Source: Panax quinquefolius
Lineage: Eukaryota > Streptophyta > Magnoliopsida > Apiales > Araliaceae
Length of the DNA stretch: 64,000 bases
Reading direction: 5' to 3'
NCBI GenBank assembly: GCA_020205615.1
Contig: CM035151.1
Coordinates: forward strand, 40,296,977-40,360,976
Shown: positions 11,320-23,379 of the stretch, piece by piece
How the letters are laid out: every line of letters begins with the position of its first letter
Position numbering within the stretch: position 1 is the first letter of the stretch
Notes under the pieces: model-generated
Told to the model about the DNA's origin: nothing
Databases searched by the model: none
The model's input: the letters and a program-made list of their open reading frames with translations, nothing else
Translations under genes and position numbers: made by a program

Positions 11320-11921
11320 CTATCTCCATCCTTTGCAAGTCACACAAAATGGGCTCATGCGTTGACAATAACGCACTCGATTTGCATATGATCTTCTACT
11401 CAATGCGCCGCCTACCACGTTCGCTTTTCCGGGATGGTATTGGATGGTATGATCATAATCTTTCAACAGATTCAAGCCAACGTCGTTGTCGCATGTTGAG
11501 TTCCTTTTGAGTGAAGAAATATTTGAGGCTTTTATGATCCTTAAAGATCTCCACTTTCTCCCCATACAAGTAATGCCTCCAAATTTTAAGTCTGAAAACA
11601 ATGTTTTGCCAACTCTAGATCATGAATAGGATAATTCCTCTCATATTTTTTGAGTTGTCGCGAGGCATAGGCTATAACTTTTCCATGTTGCATGAGAACA
11701 CATCCCAAGCCTTTGCCCTCAAGCATCAGCATGAGATGACAAATCCTCCAAGGCCAGATGGTATTGTTAGAACAGTGTTGAAATAAGTCTCCTCTTGAGT
11801 TCTTGAAAACTCTTCTCACATTCTTCGCCCTCCAACCGAACTTTGTATCTTTTCGAGTCACCGAGTCGATGGAGTAGCGATTCGAGAAAATCCTTCCACG
11901 AATCTCGATAATAACCACCAA
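11320..11921 (-). pseudogene. Element A RNase H region
   Basis: Two overlapping minus-strand pieces in different frames. One contains [25 protein letters not shown] and the other [26 protein letters not shown], the start and end of the RNase H and connection segment of Ty3/gypsy Pol. The usual DALSRR appears as GALSRR. The frame changes between them, so no continuous protein is possible. The region continues from RT without a gap. Confidence 0.8.
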
Positions 11922-12737
11922 ACCGAGAAAGCTACGATTTTGGTCATCGATTTAGGTTGTTCCCAGCTTTGAATAGCTTCAATCTTTGTTGGGTCAACAG
12001 ATATTCCATGACTTGATACCACGTGCCCAAGGAATGCTACTTCTTCAAGCCAGAACTCCCATTTCTTCAACTTGGCATAAAGCTTATATTCAAGAAGCTT
12101 TTGGAGTGTCAGCCTCAAGTGTTGCTCATGATCTTCACGGCTTTTGGAATAAATAAGGATGTCATCAATAAAGACGACCACAAAGTGATCTAAATATTCC
12201 TTGAATACTCGGTTCATCATATCCATGAAGGCAGCAGGAGCATTAGTCAATCCAAAGGACATGACTAGGAATTCATAATGCCCGTACCGAGTTCTGAAAG
12301 TCGTCTTTGGAATGTCAACGGTTCTAATCTTCAATTGGTGATATCCGAAACGAAGATCAATCTTTGAAAAGAATTTGGCTCCTTGCAATCGGGTCAAACA
12401 GTCATCAATACGTGGCAATGGATACCTATTTTTGATGGTGACATGATTCAACTCCCGATAATCAATACAAAGTCGCATACTCCCATCTTTCTTCTTCACG
12501 AATAGAACAGGGAGCACCCCAAGGAGAAGTACTAGGATGAATAAAGCCAATGTCTAACAATTCCTGCATTGGGTCTTTAACTCCACGAAGTTCAATAGAG
12601 CTATTCGATATGGGGCTTTGGAAATAGGTTTTGTACCGGTTCAAGGTCGATACAAAATTCAATTTCACGCTCGGGGTAGGCCAAGAAGTTCTTCGGGAAT
12701 ACGTCGGAAATTTATTAACAATAGAAATATCGTTCAA
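11858..12737 (-). pseudogene. Element A reverse transcriptase
   Basis: Minus strand. An N-terminal piece (12462-12737) has DISIVNKFP, then [22 protein letters not shown] frame change leads to a 230-codon stretch with [38 protein letters not shown] and the catalytic FIDDILIYS (normally YVDD or FIDD), then [12 protein letters not shown]. The catalytic aspartates are present. The frame is lost near the RNase H border. Pol copies the RNA to cDNA in cytoplasmic particles; this copy could not do so without the missing frame links. Confidence 0.9.
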
Positions 12738-12753
12738 AACCGGCGTATTTTGT

Positions 12754-13187
12754 TTAAATCGTGATATGAGCTAAGAAAGCTTGACATCCGCTTTTCAATA
12801 AGCGAATAGCTTTATGGCTTGAGATGACCGTGATTGATTTTAATGGTTTGGTCGTTTGAATTCGCATAATAGGTTGATTAGGAATATGAAAGCTAACAAC
12901 CTTACGAAAACAATCAATTTTTGCATGATAAGTAGTTAACCAATCAATCCCTAGAATCACGCCAAATGCAAGTATTTTTAATAAAATAAGATCGATGGTA
13001 ATGTGAGGGTACCGATTTGAACCAAACAAGACTTATAAACGATGGATGTAATGAAGGTTTCTCCCAACGGAGTTTCCACAGATAAGTCAAAGTCTAATTT
13101 CTCCTGAGTCAAATTTAATCGATGAGCGCATGTAGGAGAAATAAAAGAATGGGTAGAACCCCAGATCAAATAAAGTATAGACTTCAT
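12754..13187 (-). pseudogene. Element A aspartic protease
   Basis: Minus-strand pieces align closely with the protease of element B (43170-43592): LNLTQEKLDFDLSVETPLGE, AFGVILGIDWLTTYHAKIDC, VVSFHIPNQPIMRIQTTK. The catalytic motif, DTGS in B, is disrupted here: an additional base in GATCTGGGGTTC shifts the frame inside the active site. Protease would cut the Gag-Pol precursor. Confidence 0.85.
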
Positions 13188-14430
13188 TAGAGTTTATGAT
13201 AAGCTTACCCGTGATGACCTCATTCGGGTTCCTTGCTCTCTGGGAGGTCACAACAAACGCTCTCCCATGCACTACCGGTTTTGACTTTTCTGGGACGGCC
13301 TTTGGTGCCTCCATCCTAGTTGAATTTGTCTTCGGTAAACGACAAAATTGAGCTAAGTGGCCTTCTCTTCCACAATTATAACATGCTTTGGACGACATGG
13401 CGCAGTTCGGACTGATGTGTCCTTCTCCTCCGCATTTGAAGCATATGATAGGTGGTCTTTCTCCTTCCTTAACAACGGTCTTTGGTCTTTGACGTCTTCC
13501 CATCATTGTTGAATCTCCTTTTCTTAAAATATCCATTCTTATTATTTTGGCTCGATTACCACACCAAGTGGTTACCATATCCGGCATGTTGATTCCTCCA
13601 CGCTTGTTGTCACCGCTCGATGACTACTCGCCCGGTATTATAATTTTGCCACGCCGCTCTCTTTTAGTTGCGTTGACTCGTTATCGCGCTCCGTTAACTG
13701 AGCCATATTTACAACATCTGAATACAAACACAGTTTATGAGAAATAAGATGTTGACGTATCTCCGGCTTCAAACCTCTTAAAAACATTCGCGCCATTCTC
13801 TCTTCATTATCCACCAAGTGGAACGCAAACCGTGATAACTCCGCAAATTTTGCCTCGTATTGCGACACGGTCATATTGTTTTGTTCCAACTTGATAAACT
13901 CCACCTCCTTCATATGGCGAATACTTTCATGAAAGTATTTATTGTTGAAATGACTCTGGAACTTCTCCCAAGATATCTTCAAGACAAAGAAGTTGAGTAC
14001 GTTTTACCGATTCCCACCAAGAATCGCCTCTCCGCAACATAAAGCGCGCAAAGGGAATCTTTTGCTCCTTGGAGCATCCCAAGACATCAAATATCTTGGT
14101 AATCTGCTTTATCCATGCTTTCGCTGTAAGTGGTTTTGGTTCTCCCTTAAACTCCGGTGGTCCCAACTCCTTGAATTGTTTAGCGGTGACCGCCCGAGAG
14201 TTTTCCGTGTTTCTACCTACGTTTTGGACAGGAGTCGCTCTCGCCTGCTGTTGCATAAATTACATAAAGCCTCTGAACATTTGATCATTCATCATTTGGT
14301 CGGTGTTGTTGTTTAGTATGAGGATTGTCGCCTTCTCGATGCACATTATCACGATTATTGATATGTGGTGAATCAACGATTGCTCATGCTCCATTGCTAT
14401 TCTCAACATTCTCGGATGTCATTTTCAGAC
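13188..14430 (-). pseudogene. Element A gag
   Basis: Minus strand, three frames. The N-terminal part has VTAKQFKELGPPEFKG and WIKQITKIFDVLGC; the core has FIKLEQNNMTVSQYEAKF and FLRGLKPEIRQHLISHKLCL (retrotransposon gag core). Two CCHC zinc knuckles follow, CFKCGGEGHISPNC and CYNCGREGHLAQFC, which bind RNA in the particle. Near 14420 a run encoding a short MSENDIREC-like start is followed by a stop. Element B shows the same order, and comparison with it places the frameshifts at about 13985 and 13610. Confidence 0.85.
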
Positions 14431-14595
14431 ATCTTGTCACAAAACAAAAGTTTAATTGACATGTAACAAACTATCTCTATATTCTGACCGACCAATAAAA
14501 TTGCACATAAACTTAGGTAGGTCATACTAGCGAAGGTATTCCGTCTCTCCCTCCTAGTACTATTCTCACATCTTAGCCGAGGATCATATCCTCAA

Positions 14596-14607
14596 GCTCG
14601 ATACTAA
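14596..14607 (-). other. Element A primer-binding site (iMet type, eroded)
   Basis: Minus-strand TTAGTATCGAGC against the iMet tRNA complement TGGTATCAGAGC. It sits next to the 5' LTR end as in element B (31673-31684), and the following GAGGATATGATCC matches the B leader. Confidence 0.65.
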
Positions 14608-14608
14608 C

Positions 14609-15688
14609 CGTGACACCCCAAAATTAGGTATACATCACCCATCTTGGGTAGTCAAATACATGGTATGTAATTTAAATACAACTTACTAATATAATCTGTA
14701 AGGTATAATACGACATAAATCGTGAGTTTGAATACAAATATTGTCTACTAGATATTATACAAACTCAAAAGGAGTCCTCATTACAATTATTATCACACTA
14801 TTTCACGTAATAGTGAGGACTACTAATGCTATCCTCTCGACCATTACTCGTTCCCGACTCGTCCCGGCTATATATTCTCATTTTCAAGAGAACGGTGAAA
14901 GAAAGGGTGAGCTCAACTAGCTCAAGAAGAAATATTATGACTAAGATAATGCGTAATAAATTATCATTAGCCTACAACAAGTGTTAAACCGATAAAATAT
15001 AATGAACATCAAGTTTAACTACAATGAACCAAAGAATCCATTAAAAGAGTCAAGTAGAAAATAAAATCTACTATCTTTTATGATTTAAAAGGTTTTTCAT
15101 CATTGTTATAGTGAGACTCGACTTTAATAAATATTCCACATCATCGAATCACCCCGCACTACTGGCCAAGGATATTCTTTTAGTATCACGACCACAATTA
15201 TTCATGACTACTACGGCCAAGAATAGTTGTGTATTCATTAATGGTCATGATCATGCCAACAATCGGCCCATCAATGCACTACTACTAATCGAGGATTTTT
15301 ACCACATCATTTGTAACATTACGGCCATGATTACAACCGAATAGTCCCCGGTTATAATCATACCAAGTCCATCTACGCACCACTGAGCCATGAGATGACT
15401 TTCAACATAATATAAACATGAGGATGATGACAATGATATTCAATAAAACAAGTTCAAGAATTAATTTATCTAGGAACCAATAACATCCAAACTGTCAATA
15501 CATGATTAATCGCTTTGTAGAGTCAAATTCAAGAATATCGAGAAGAATATTTCCATGAAAGGATATCTTTGGATGAAGCTTAAATATCAAGGATATTCCA
15601 CTAATTTCATGGAGTATAAGTCAAAGTTTTAACCAACCGGGTATAATAAAGAATGGAATAACAAAAGAAATCACCATGCATGCAGTAT
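14609..15688 (-). mobile_element. Element A 5' LTR, U5-side part
   Basis: Aligns with the left 1.07 kb of solo LTR2 (17896-18968) and stops at ATGCAGTATT, where G LTR sequence takes over. U3 and TATA are absent, so this LTR has no promoter. The terminal T of the LTR is mutated (CGTGACACC instead of TGTGACACC). Confidence 0.8.
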
Positions 15689-15689
15689 T
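15685..15689. other. Duplication junction (microhomology)
   Basis: LTR2 reads GGTATTG here and the G LTR reads TGTATTATTT. The junction carries the shared GTATT, so it fits illegitimate recombination at a 5-base microhomology. Confidence 0.6.
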
Positions 15690-17307
15690 ATTTATCCAAA
15701 TATTAAAAGTCATTAATAAAAACTTAAAATATTTTTAATTCATTAATATCCTTTTAAATGATTTTAAATCAATAAAACCATTTTTACATTATTTATTTAA
15801 TATTATTATTAAATAACTCTTATATCATTTATAAGAAATTAATAATCATTAATATTAAATTATTAATGAAATTATCCTTTAAATATTAAAAGTTATATTT
15901 TATAACTTAAATTATCTTTAAACACTTTATTTTTCATTTAAAATGATTTTATAATATTAAAATCATTTTTAAACTAATTTATCTAATATAATTATTAAAT
16001 AACTTTAATATCATTAACAATAATTAATTAATGAAATTTAACTTTAAATATTAAAAGTTATATTTTATAACTTAAAATATTTTTAAACTATTTATTTTCA
16101 TTTAAAATGATTTTTATAATATTAAAATCATTTTTAATTAATTTATTTAATATAATTATTAAATAAATCTAATATCATTAATATTAAAATATTAATATTT
16201 TTCATGACAAAATATCAAAAGTTATATTTTATAACTTCAAATATTTTATAACCTTTAAATCATTTTTCTATAATTTTTAAATCTTTAATTCTATTTTCCA
16301 TAATTTATTTAATGCATTTATTAAATAAATTAATTATCATTAATATTAATTTATTAATGAAATTTCATCATAAAATATTAAAAGTTACATTTATAAATCA
16401 AAATATTTTAAAACACTTTATTCTTATTTAAAATGATTTTTCTAATATTAAAATCATTTTTCTCTAATTTATTTAATACAATAATTAAATAAATTAAATA
16501 TCATTAATATTCAAATAATTATAAATATTAATGAAAAATATCCCAAATAATGAAAAATTATTTTTCATAATTTAAAATAATTTTTAAAACCATTTTTGGA
16601 ATTTTTTAGAATTTATTTCTATTTTTAATTAATTTCCATAAAATTAAAAATTAAAAATAATTAAATCCGTCGCTAAAAGCTTTAGCGACAGATTTCTGTC
16701 ATGATTGGTGTTCTTGAGGCTCAAGAACACCTAAATGGCGTGCTGCCCACTTGATGTCTACTTTTGTGAGTATAACTCACTTATCTTGTTGATTCTGGGC
16801 AAGGTCTTGTAAGGATCGTGTAGTTTATATGTCATATTACATGAATCAAGCATTATCTAACCATACAAGCATATAATCTGAAGATCTAGCCGTTCAAAAC
16901 TGTTGTCAGAGCTTTCTAGGTTTTTGAGGTTACCTAGAAACCCAGTCAACCTTGAGTAGTCATTTTGAGGCTCATTAATATTAGGGTTCTGATATTTGTT
17001 AATGTGTTCTAATGATTTAGGTTTGTAGACCATATATGCAGTACAAATATCCATCATCATGTCGAATAATAAACATCGAGAATCACAAGCTAGAGTCCGG
17101 CCAACCCATTATAAAGAAATGGTGTTCATCACATTTCTGGAAATTCCAGAAACTTAAAATCAGAACGAGAAGGCTACTTTGACCAACGATTACTTTCATT
17201 ATATTGTTTATCTAAGTGATCTAAAGCATTAAATATAAAGTACATATGTCCGGCAACAAACTAATAACAAAAACAACATCAAATCTCTTGATTAACTGAC
17301 AAATCAG
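15689..17307 (-). mobile_element. Element G 3' LTR, middle part (second duplicate)
   Basis: Matches 5472 to about 7080 in reverse complement, nearly without difference by eye, and 27864-28170 plus 62394-63510 with more differences. It starts abruptly at the junction and ends in ATCAG, the target duplication of LTR1. AT-rich and non-coding; the short open frames in it are not genes. Confidence 0.8.
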
Positions 17308-18979
17308 TGTGACGCCCCAAAATAAGGTATACATCACCCATCTTGAGTCGCCAGATACATGGTACAAAATTCAAATACAACTTAATAATACAATTGTCGT
17401 GTACAATACGACAAAACATAAACTGTGAGTTTGAATACAAATATTGTCTACTAGAGAGTATACAAACTCAAAAGGAGTCCTCATTACAATTATTTTCACA
17501 CTATTTCACAGAATAGTGAGGACTACTAATGCACCATCTAGGACCATCACTATGTTCCCCGACTAGTCCCAACTACGTTCTCATTTCCTGAAGAGAACAG
17601 TGAAAGAAAGGGTGAGCTCAACTAGCCCAGTAAGAAATATTATGACTAAGATAATGCAGAATAATTTATCGTTAGCCTTCAACAGTGTTAAACTGATAAA
17701 ATATAATAACTATCAAGTTTAACTGCAGCGGAACAAGAAATCCATTAGAAGAGTCAAGTAGGGAATAAAATTTACTATCTTCTATGATTTAAAAGGTTTT
17801 TCATCACTTTTATCGCTGGGACTCAACTTAATAAATAATCCACATCATCGAATCAACCATGCACTACGGCCAAGGATATTCTTTAGTATCACGACTGTGA
17901 CGCCCCCAAAATTAGGTATACATCACCCATCTTGGGTAGTCAGATACATGGTACAGAATTTAAATACAACTTACTAATATAAGCTGCCGTGTGTACAATC
18001 TGACATAAAGCGTGAGTTTGAATACAAATATTGTCTACTAGATATTATACAAACTCAAAAGGAGTCCTCATTACAATTATTATCACACTATTTCACGAAT
18101 AGTGAGGACTACTAATGCTATCCTCTCGGACCATTACTCGTTCCCGACTCGTCCCAATTATATTCTCATTTCCTGAAGAGAACAGTGAAAGAAAGGGTGA
18201 GCTCAACTAGCTCAGTAAGAAATATTATGACTAAGATAATGCAGAATAAATTATCATTAGCCTACAACAGTGTTAAACTGATAAAATATAATGAACATCA
18301 AGTTTAACTACAATGAACCAAAGAATCCATTAAAAGAGTCAAGTAGAAAATAAAATCTACTATCTTTTATGATTTAAAGGTTTTTCATCACTGTTATAGC
18401 TGAGACTCAACTTTAATAAATATTCCACATCATCGAATCACCCCTGCACTACGGCCAAGGATATTCTTTAGTATCACGACCACAATTATTCATGCACTAC
18501 GGGCCAAGAATAGTTGTGTATTCATTAATGGTCATGATCATGCCAACAATCATCCATCAATGCACTACGACCATCGAGGATTTTTACCACATCATTTGTA
18601 ACATTACGGTCATGATTACAAGAATAGTCCACGGTTATAATCATACCAAGTCCATCTATGCACTACATGGCCCACGAGATGACTTTCAACATAATATAAA
18701 CATGAGGATGATGACAATGATATTCAATAAAACAAGTTCAAGAATTAATTTATCTAGGAACCAATAACATCCAAACTTTCAACATGACACTGCTTTGTAG
18801 AGTCAAATTCAAGAATACTGAGAAGAATATTTCCATGAAAGGATATCTTTGGATGAAGCGCAAATATCAAGGATATTCCACTAATTTCATGGAGTATAGA
18901 AGTCAAAGTTTTAACTTATTTGGGTATAATAAAGAATGGAATAACAAAAGAAATCACCATGCATGCGGTATTGCAGATG

Positions 18980-19360
18980 TGAAAAGTTATTCAAATGTAA
19001 TAATAATAACGGAACCAAAGTTAGGTGAAATTCACACCGGACGTGATGTTCCAACAGTAATAATAAAGATGGAAACGCATCGGGTGTAAAACTGAGATAG
19101 GATATTCCAGCAGAATGATAAAGATGGAACCAGTCCGGTGTAAAACACACGCATGTGATGTTCCAACAGAATAATAAAGAGCGGAACCAGTCCGGTGTAA
19201 AACACATGCATGAGGATGTTCCAAGCGTAATAATAAAGACAGAATAATAGAAGAATGTCACCAAGTATAGGGTAAACCACATATACGAGGATATTCCAAT
19301 GAATAAATAAGAAAGAATATCCTTTACAAAAGTTATTCCAATGTAATAATAAAGAATGGA
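18980..19360. repeat. Diverged subrepeats of about 60 bp in LTR2
   Basis: Five to six blocks built on GATGTTCCAACAGAATAATAAAGATGGAACC and a GTGTAAAACACATGCATG-like half. The same blocks occur in the LTRs of A, B and F on the transcribed side of the TATA box. Confidence 0.75.
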
Positions 19361-19547
19361 ATAATGAAGTTCTCTTCATGAATAAGAAAGAATAACACCC
19401 TTTACGTGTACAACAAATAATATTCCCTACCTTAGAAGAACTGAATATTGGAAAAGTGAAGTAGCGAATACTTTTCTTCTTTCTCTCTATAGTTTCTCTC
19501 TCTAGAGTTTCAATGAATTCGTAAGAAATAATGAAGGAATGAGCTTT

Positions 19548-19557
19548 CTATTTATAG
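19548..19557 (-). promoter_or_regulatory. TATA box of solo LTR2
   Basis: CTATTTATAG, reading CTATAAATAG on minus, followed downstream by the conserved CTCTAGAGAGAGAAAC stretch at about 19490-19510. Confidence 0.6.
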
Positions 19558-19689
19558 AAAAACTGAGGGTGGCTCTTGGTCTTAACGAAGGGTCAAAATG
19601 ACTCTTGGTAATATGAAGAGACAACTACTATTTCATGAAAGGATAATTAACCTTTGGAATCAAGAGGCGTTAACTCTTGGTAATATGAA

Positions 19690-19912
19690 GGGACAACTAC
19701 TATTGAAGAAGGTAATTACTATTGACGAATGTAAATACTATTGACGAAGGTAATTGCTATTGACGAAGGTAAATACTATTGACGAAGGTAAATACTATTG
19801 ACGAAGGTAATTACTATTGACGAAGGTAAATACTATTGACGAAGGTAATTACTATTGACGAAGGTAAATACTATTGACGAAGGTAATTACTATTCATAAA
19901 ATTAATTACTAT
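19690..19912. repeat. 19-bp tandem array in LTR2
   Basis: About eleven to twelve copies of ACTATTGACGAAGGTAAAT with GTAATT variants, upstream of the TATA box on minus. Element A has about ten copies split between the two inversion ends, so copy number varies. Confidence 0.92.
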
Positions 19913-20208
19913 TGACGAAGAGACTCATAGATGATGACATATGGGCCCCCCATAAAATAATCAAACTTACCATAAACGTCTCATAACAGATTTTTTATAT
20001 ACATCAAGGATTGAATAAATATTACCACAAATCATTTTATTTTTAATCAACACATTTTTAATCTTTCAACAATTATTAATCATTTATAACTTGTCGTCTC
20101 AATTAATAATATAACATATTATAAAGATGATCTTGTGACAATAATTGAATCAATAATATAAGAGATATGATGCAAAGAATTATCGTAGTAATAATTGAGT
20201 ATAGCTAA

Positions 20209-20243
20209 GTGACTTCTCACGTAAGCATCAATAATCAATACCG
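20209..20243 (-). promoter_or_regulatory. Conserved U3 block of solo LTR2
   Basis: AAGTGACTTCTCACGTAAGC then ATCAATAATCAATACCG, same block as at 9399. Confidence 0.5.
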
Positions 20244-21700
20244 TAGCTACTATGCAACCACGCCAGACATCGTACTTTTACCACCGGGTAGTTCAACAGC
20301 TTTTAACAGTAACACCTCCGCCAATTAATTTTATAGAAAGATAATTTTGTGGTTTTCTAACTACGACAATACTTACGTTAATGGGGTCCACCAATGATTG
20401 AGCCGTCGTACGAATATTCCCCGACAAAAAGAATATTCCCCGACCAAACGAATATTTTATAACAACTTGTTTACTTTGCAATATTTATAAATATTACCCC
20501 CAACTATAACATTATATCAAATTTATTCCATAATATTTAAAAATAATATTTATAGAAAATTCATCTTTATTTATAAAAGCTGGGGTCTTACAACGACCAC
20601 GAATTATCCATGCAATATGGCTAAAGATAATCATGTTTTCATCAATGGTCCTGATCATGCCATAAAACAATTCATCTTTGCACTACAACCAAAGAGAATC
20701 CATAGCCATAATCATACCAAAAACTGTCTATCAATGCACTACGGGCCAATGAGGACTTTTTCCACATCATTTATAACATTACGGTCATGATTATGCCGAA
20801 TAATCCCTGGTCATAATCATACCAAGTCCATCTATGCACTACAGGCCACAAATAACTTTCAACATAATATAAACATGAGGATGATGACAAAGATATAAGA
20901 ATTCAATAAAACAAGTTCAAGAATTAATTTATCCAGGAACCAATAATGTCCAAATTGTCAACATGATACTGCTTTGTGGAGTAAAATTCAAGAATGCCCA
21001 GAATAATATTTCCATGAAAAGATACCGGATGAAGCGCAAATATCAAGGATATTCCACTAATTTCATGGAGTATAGAAGTAAAAACTTTAACCAACTGAGT
21101 ATAATAAAGAATGGAATAACAAAAGAAATCACCAGGCATGCGATAGACCGCACAGATAGGTTATTCCAAAAGAATAATAAATAACGGAACCAGGTCATGC
21201 ATAAAGCACAAACAGGATATTCCAATAGAATAATAAATAATGGAACTGTGTCGGCAGAAAGCGCATGCATACGAGGATATTCACAGAATAATAAATAACG
21301 GAAATCGGTCCCAGTAAAACGCATGCACAAGATATTCAAGCGTAATAATAAAGAATGGAATATTAAAAGAATTTCACCATGTATGCGAGACTTTGCAGAG
21401 CGAGGTTATTCAACATAATAATAAAGAATAGAATAATGTAAGAATTTCACCAAGTATAGGGTAGTCGCGTACAAAAGTTATTCCAATGTAATAATAAAGA
21501 ATGGAATAATAGAAGTTCTCTTCATAAATAAGAAAGAAAGATTACCCTTACGAGTACAACAAATAATATTTCCTACCTTAGAAAGAAAAAGTCTTTGGAT
21601 ATAGAAGTAGTGAAATAGCGAACACTTTTCTTCTTTCTCTCCATAGTTTCTCTCTCTAGAGTTTCAGTGAATTCATAAGAAATAATGAATGAATTAGCTT

Positions 21701-21710
21701 CTATTTATAG
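21701..21710 (-). promoter_or_regulatory. TATA box of LTR1
   Basis: CTATTTATAG, reading CTATAAATAG on minus, with the conserved CTCTAGAGAGAGAAAC stretch downstream at about 21645-21665. Confidence 0.6.
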
Positions 21711-21779
21711 AAAAATGGACTGCATAGTAACTAACTCATGTACGGTCCAGATTGATTTACTTTAATCTGATGGTCCATA

Positions 21780-22200
21780 TTTAAAGCAAAATCTTTTAAA
21801 TAAAATATAATATATTCTATTTATAATCTAATAAAACGAATAACTTTATAAAAGATTTTACTATGCAAACACTATGCAGGCACTATGCAAATACTATGCA
21901 TAATAAAATATAATATATTCTAATTATTTTCTAATAAAAATGTATAACTTTATAAAAGTATTCTTTTTATATAAAAAGATTTTACTATGCAAAACACTAT
22001 GCGAGGCTTTATACAACACTGCTTAGCATAATAAAATATAATATATTCTATTTATAGAATAACTTTATAAAAGTATTCTATTTTATATAAAAAGATTTTA
22101 CTATGCAAAACACTATGTAGAGACTATCTAACACTATGCATAATAGAATATAATATATTCTATTTATAGAATAACTTTATAAAAGTATTCTATTTTATTA
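21780..22200. repeat. Tandem repeats of about 120 bp in LTR1 U3
   Basis: Three copies starting at TTTACTATGC (21857, 21981, 22097), each with ACTATGCA words and an AATATAATATATTCTA block. The same type of repeat occurs in both LTRs of element B (about 29450-29760 and 45320-45620), with a shorter period. Confidence 0.8.
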
Positions 22201-23186
22201 CATTAATAATACCAATAAAACAAAAGCGAGTGACTTATCACGTAAGCATCAATAATCAATATCGTATGCTACTATTCACCACGCCAGACATCTTGTATTT
22301 TTTAACACCGGTGTTTCAACAGATTCTTAACTAAAACTTCGCCGTTATTTTCATAAAGTATTTTTGTCATTTTCTCAATCCGACAATAATTCCGTTAAGG
22401 GTCCCATTAATGATTTATCATTGCATTCGGATATTCCCCGACAAAAAGAATATTCTCCGACCAATCGAATATTATATAACAACTAGCATACTTTGCAAAA
22501 TTTATAAATATTACCCACAACTATAACATTATATCAAATCCACACCATAATATTCAAAAAAAAATTCGAGAAAATAAAATCTTTATTCATAAAATCTGGG
22601 GTCTCACAATCAGGGCATGCAAAAATATTGTCAGACATGATTTGGGGAAATCTGGGTTACCCAGAAATCTCCCGACCAATGCCGGTCAACGGTCTTTGAC
22701 CATTAACAACATGATATATGTGCATCATATGATCGTGATTTCACTTGCAGAGCAAAGAACACATGTCAAGCTATGAATCTAACACATAAAACAACAAAGC
22801 ATGAACAAAGAAGAATCTATGGAGTCTGACATTCGTTGTCAGACAACATAAATAAAAATTCCCAGATTCTTGAAAACTCCTATTTTGAGTACTTTGATGT
22901 TATGGATCTAACATGTGCCAACCCAGATCACTTATAGACACTACATAGAACATATTACAACACATAAACACAACTTTTAACAGAAGATCAAGGGTCGAAT
23001 TTTTGATTAGGGTTTTATACCTTTATCCATCAATTTTGATTCTATGCCTCTGATTTATTGTGGGTGTTAGTGGGGCTTGCTTGTGGGACTGATATGCTAA
23101 CTATTTTCGTGGGTGAGGAGAGAGAGAGAATTGGTTGAGAGCTTGTGCAAAAATATGCTTGAAAATGCACTTTTCTCTCTCTTAGA

Positions 23187-23197
23187 TCTATATATAT
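23187..23197 (-). promoter_or_regulatory. Candidate TATA box of the G LTR
   Basis: TATATATAG on minus, followed downstream by GAGAGAGAAAAGTGC. The telobox cluster begins about 190 bp upstream, a geometry like that of the H LTR. Confidence 0.35.
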
Positions 23198-23379
23198 GAT
23201 CATACAATGTATGTAGATGCAATGAATGGCTGATGGGTGTGTTTTTAAGTCAAATTAAAAGAAAGTCAAGAGTTGGTAACCAACTAAAGTGTTGGCCAAT
23301 AATTCAAGCTAGCTACAATTATTTAAGAGGGGAATTTTTGTCCTTTAGCTTTTAAAATTAAGGGCAAACTAGTAACTTG

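Larger units (their letters stand above)
8984..15688 (-). mobile_element. Element A, rearranged Ty3/gypsy chromovirus-like element (LTR2 family)
   Basis: On the minus strand the order is 5' LTR (14609-15688, truncated), eroded iMet primer site, gag, protease, RT, RNase H, integrase with chromovirus-type C-terminus, polypurine stretch, 3' LTR U3 part (8984-9788). The remaining 3' LTR lies inverted at 2937-4881. All domains are recognisable but every one is broken by frameshifts or stops, so it is not autonomous. Large LTRs, an iMet primer and the C-terminal domain suggest the Tekay/Del lineage; the clade is inference. Confidence 0.85.
17896..20592 (-). mobile_element. LTR2, solo LTR, family of element A
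   Basis: Begins TGTGACGCCCCC at 17896 and ends GGGGTCTTACA at 20592, with a perfect duplication ACGAC (17891-17895 and 20593-20597) in LTR1. Length 2697 bp. It gives the full-length reference for the two split LTRs of element A. It contains, from its U5 side, the 60-bp subrepeats (18980-19360), TATA box, 19-bp array, then U3. The coding frames across 18490-19380 are repeats, not genes. Confidence 0.92.
17308..22608 (-). mobile_element. LTR1, solo LTR, interrupted by solo LTR2
   Basis: Begins TGTGACGCCCC at 17308 and ends GGGGTCTCACA at 22608, flanked by a perfect 5-bp duplication ATCAG (17303-17307 and 22609-22613) in G. There is no internal region, so it is a solo LTR of about 2.6 kb once LTR2 is removed. 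By its U3 start TGTGAGACCCCAGATTTTA and its TATGCA-rich repeats it belongs close to the element B family. The TATA box is at 21701-21710 (minus). Confidence 0.9.

Noticed and set aside
8984..15688. Functional, autonomous element A
   Set aside because: Frameshifts in all domains, disrupted protease active site, a lost integrase zinc-binding Cys, a 5' LTR without promoter. Some indels might be assembly errors, but the truncated 5' LTR alone excludes it.
14609..15688. Small indels between LTR copies (for example CTACGGCC against CTACTGGCC) as a biological signature
   Set aside because: They could be base-calling errors in a consensus, perhaps at methylated CHG sites; without reads I cannot separate error from divergence.
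18492..19379. Open frames of 91-123 codons in solo LTR2
   Set aside because: Subrepeats and AT-rich LTR sequence; the equivalent frames in other copies are broken differently and there is no conserved protein.
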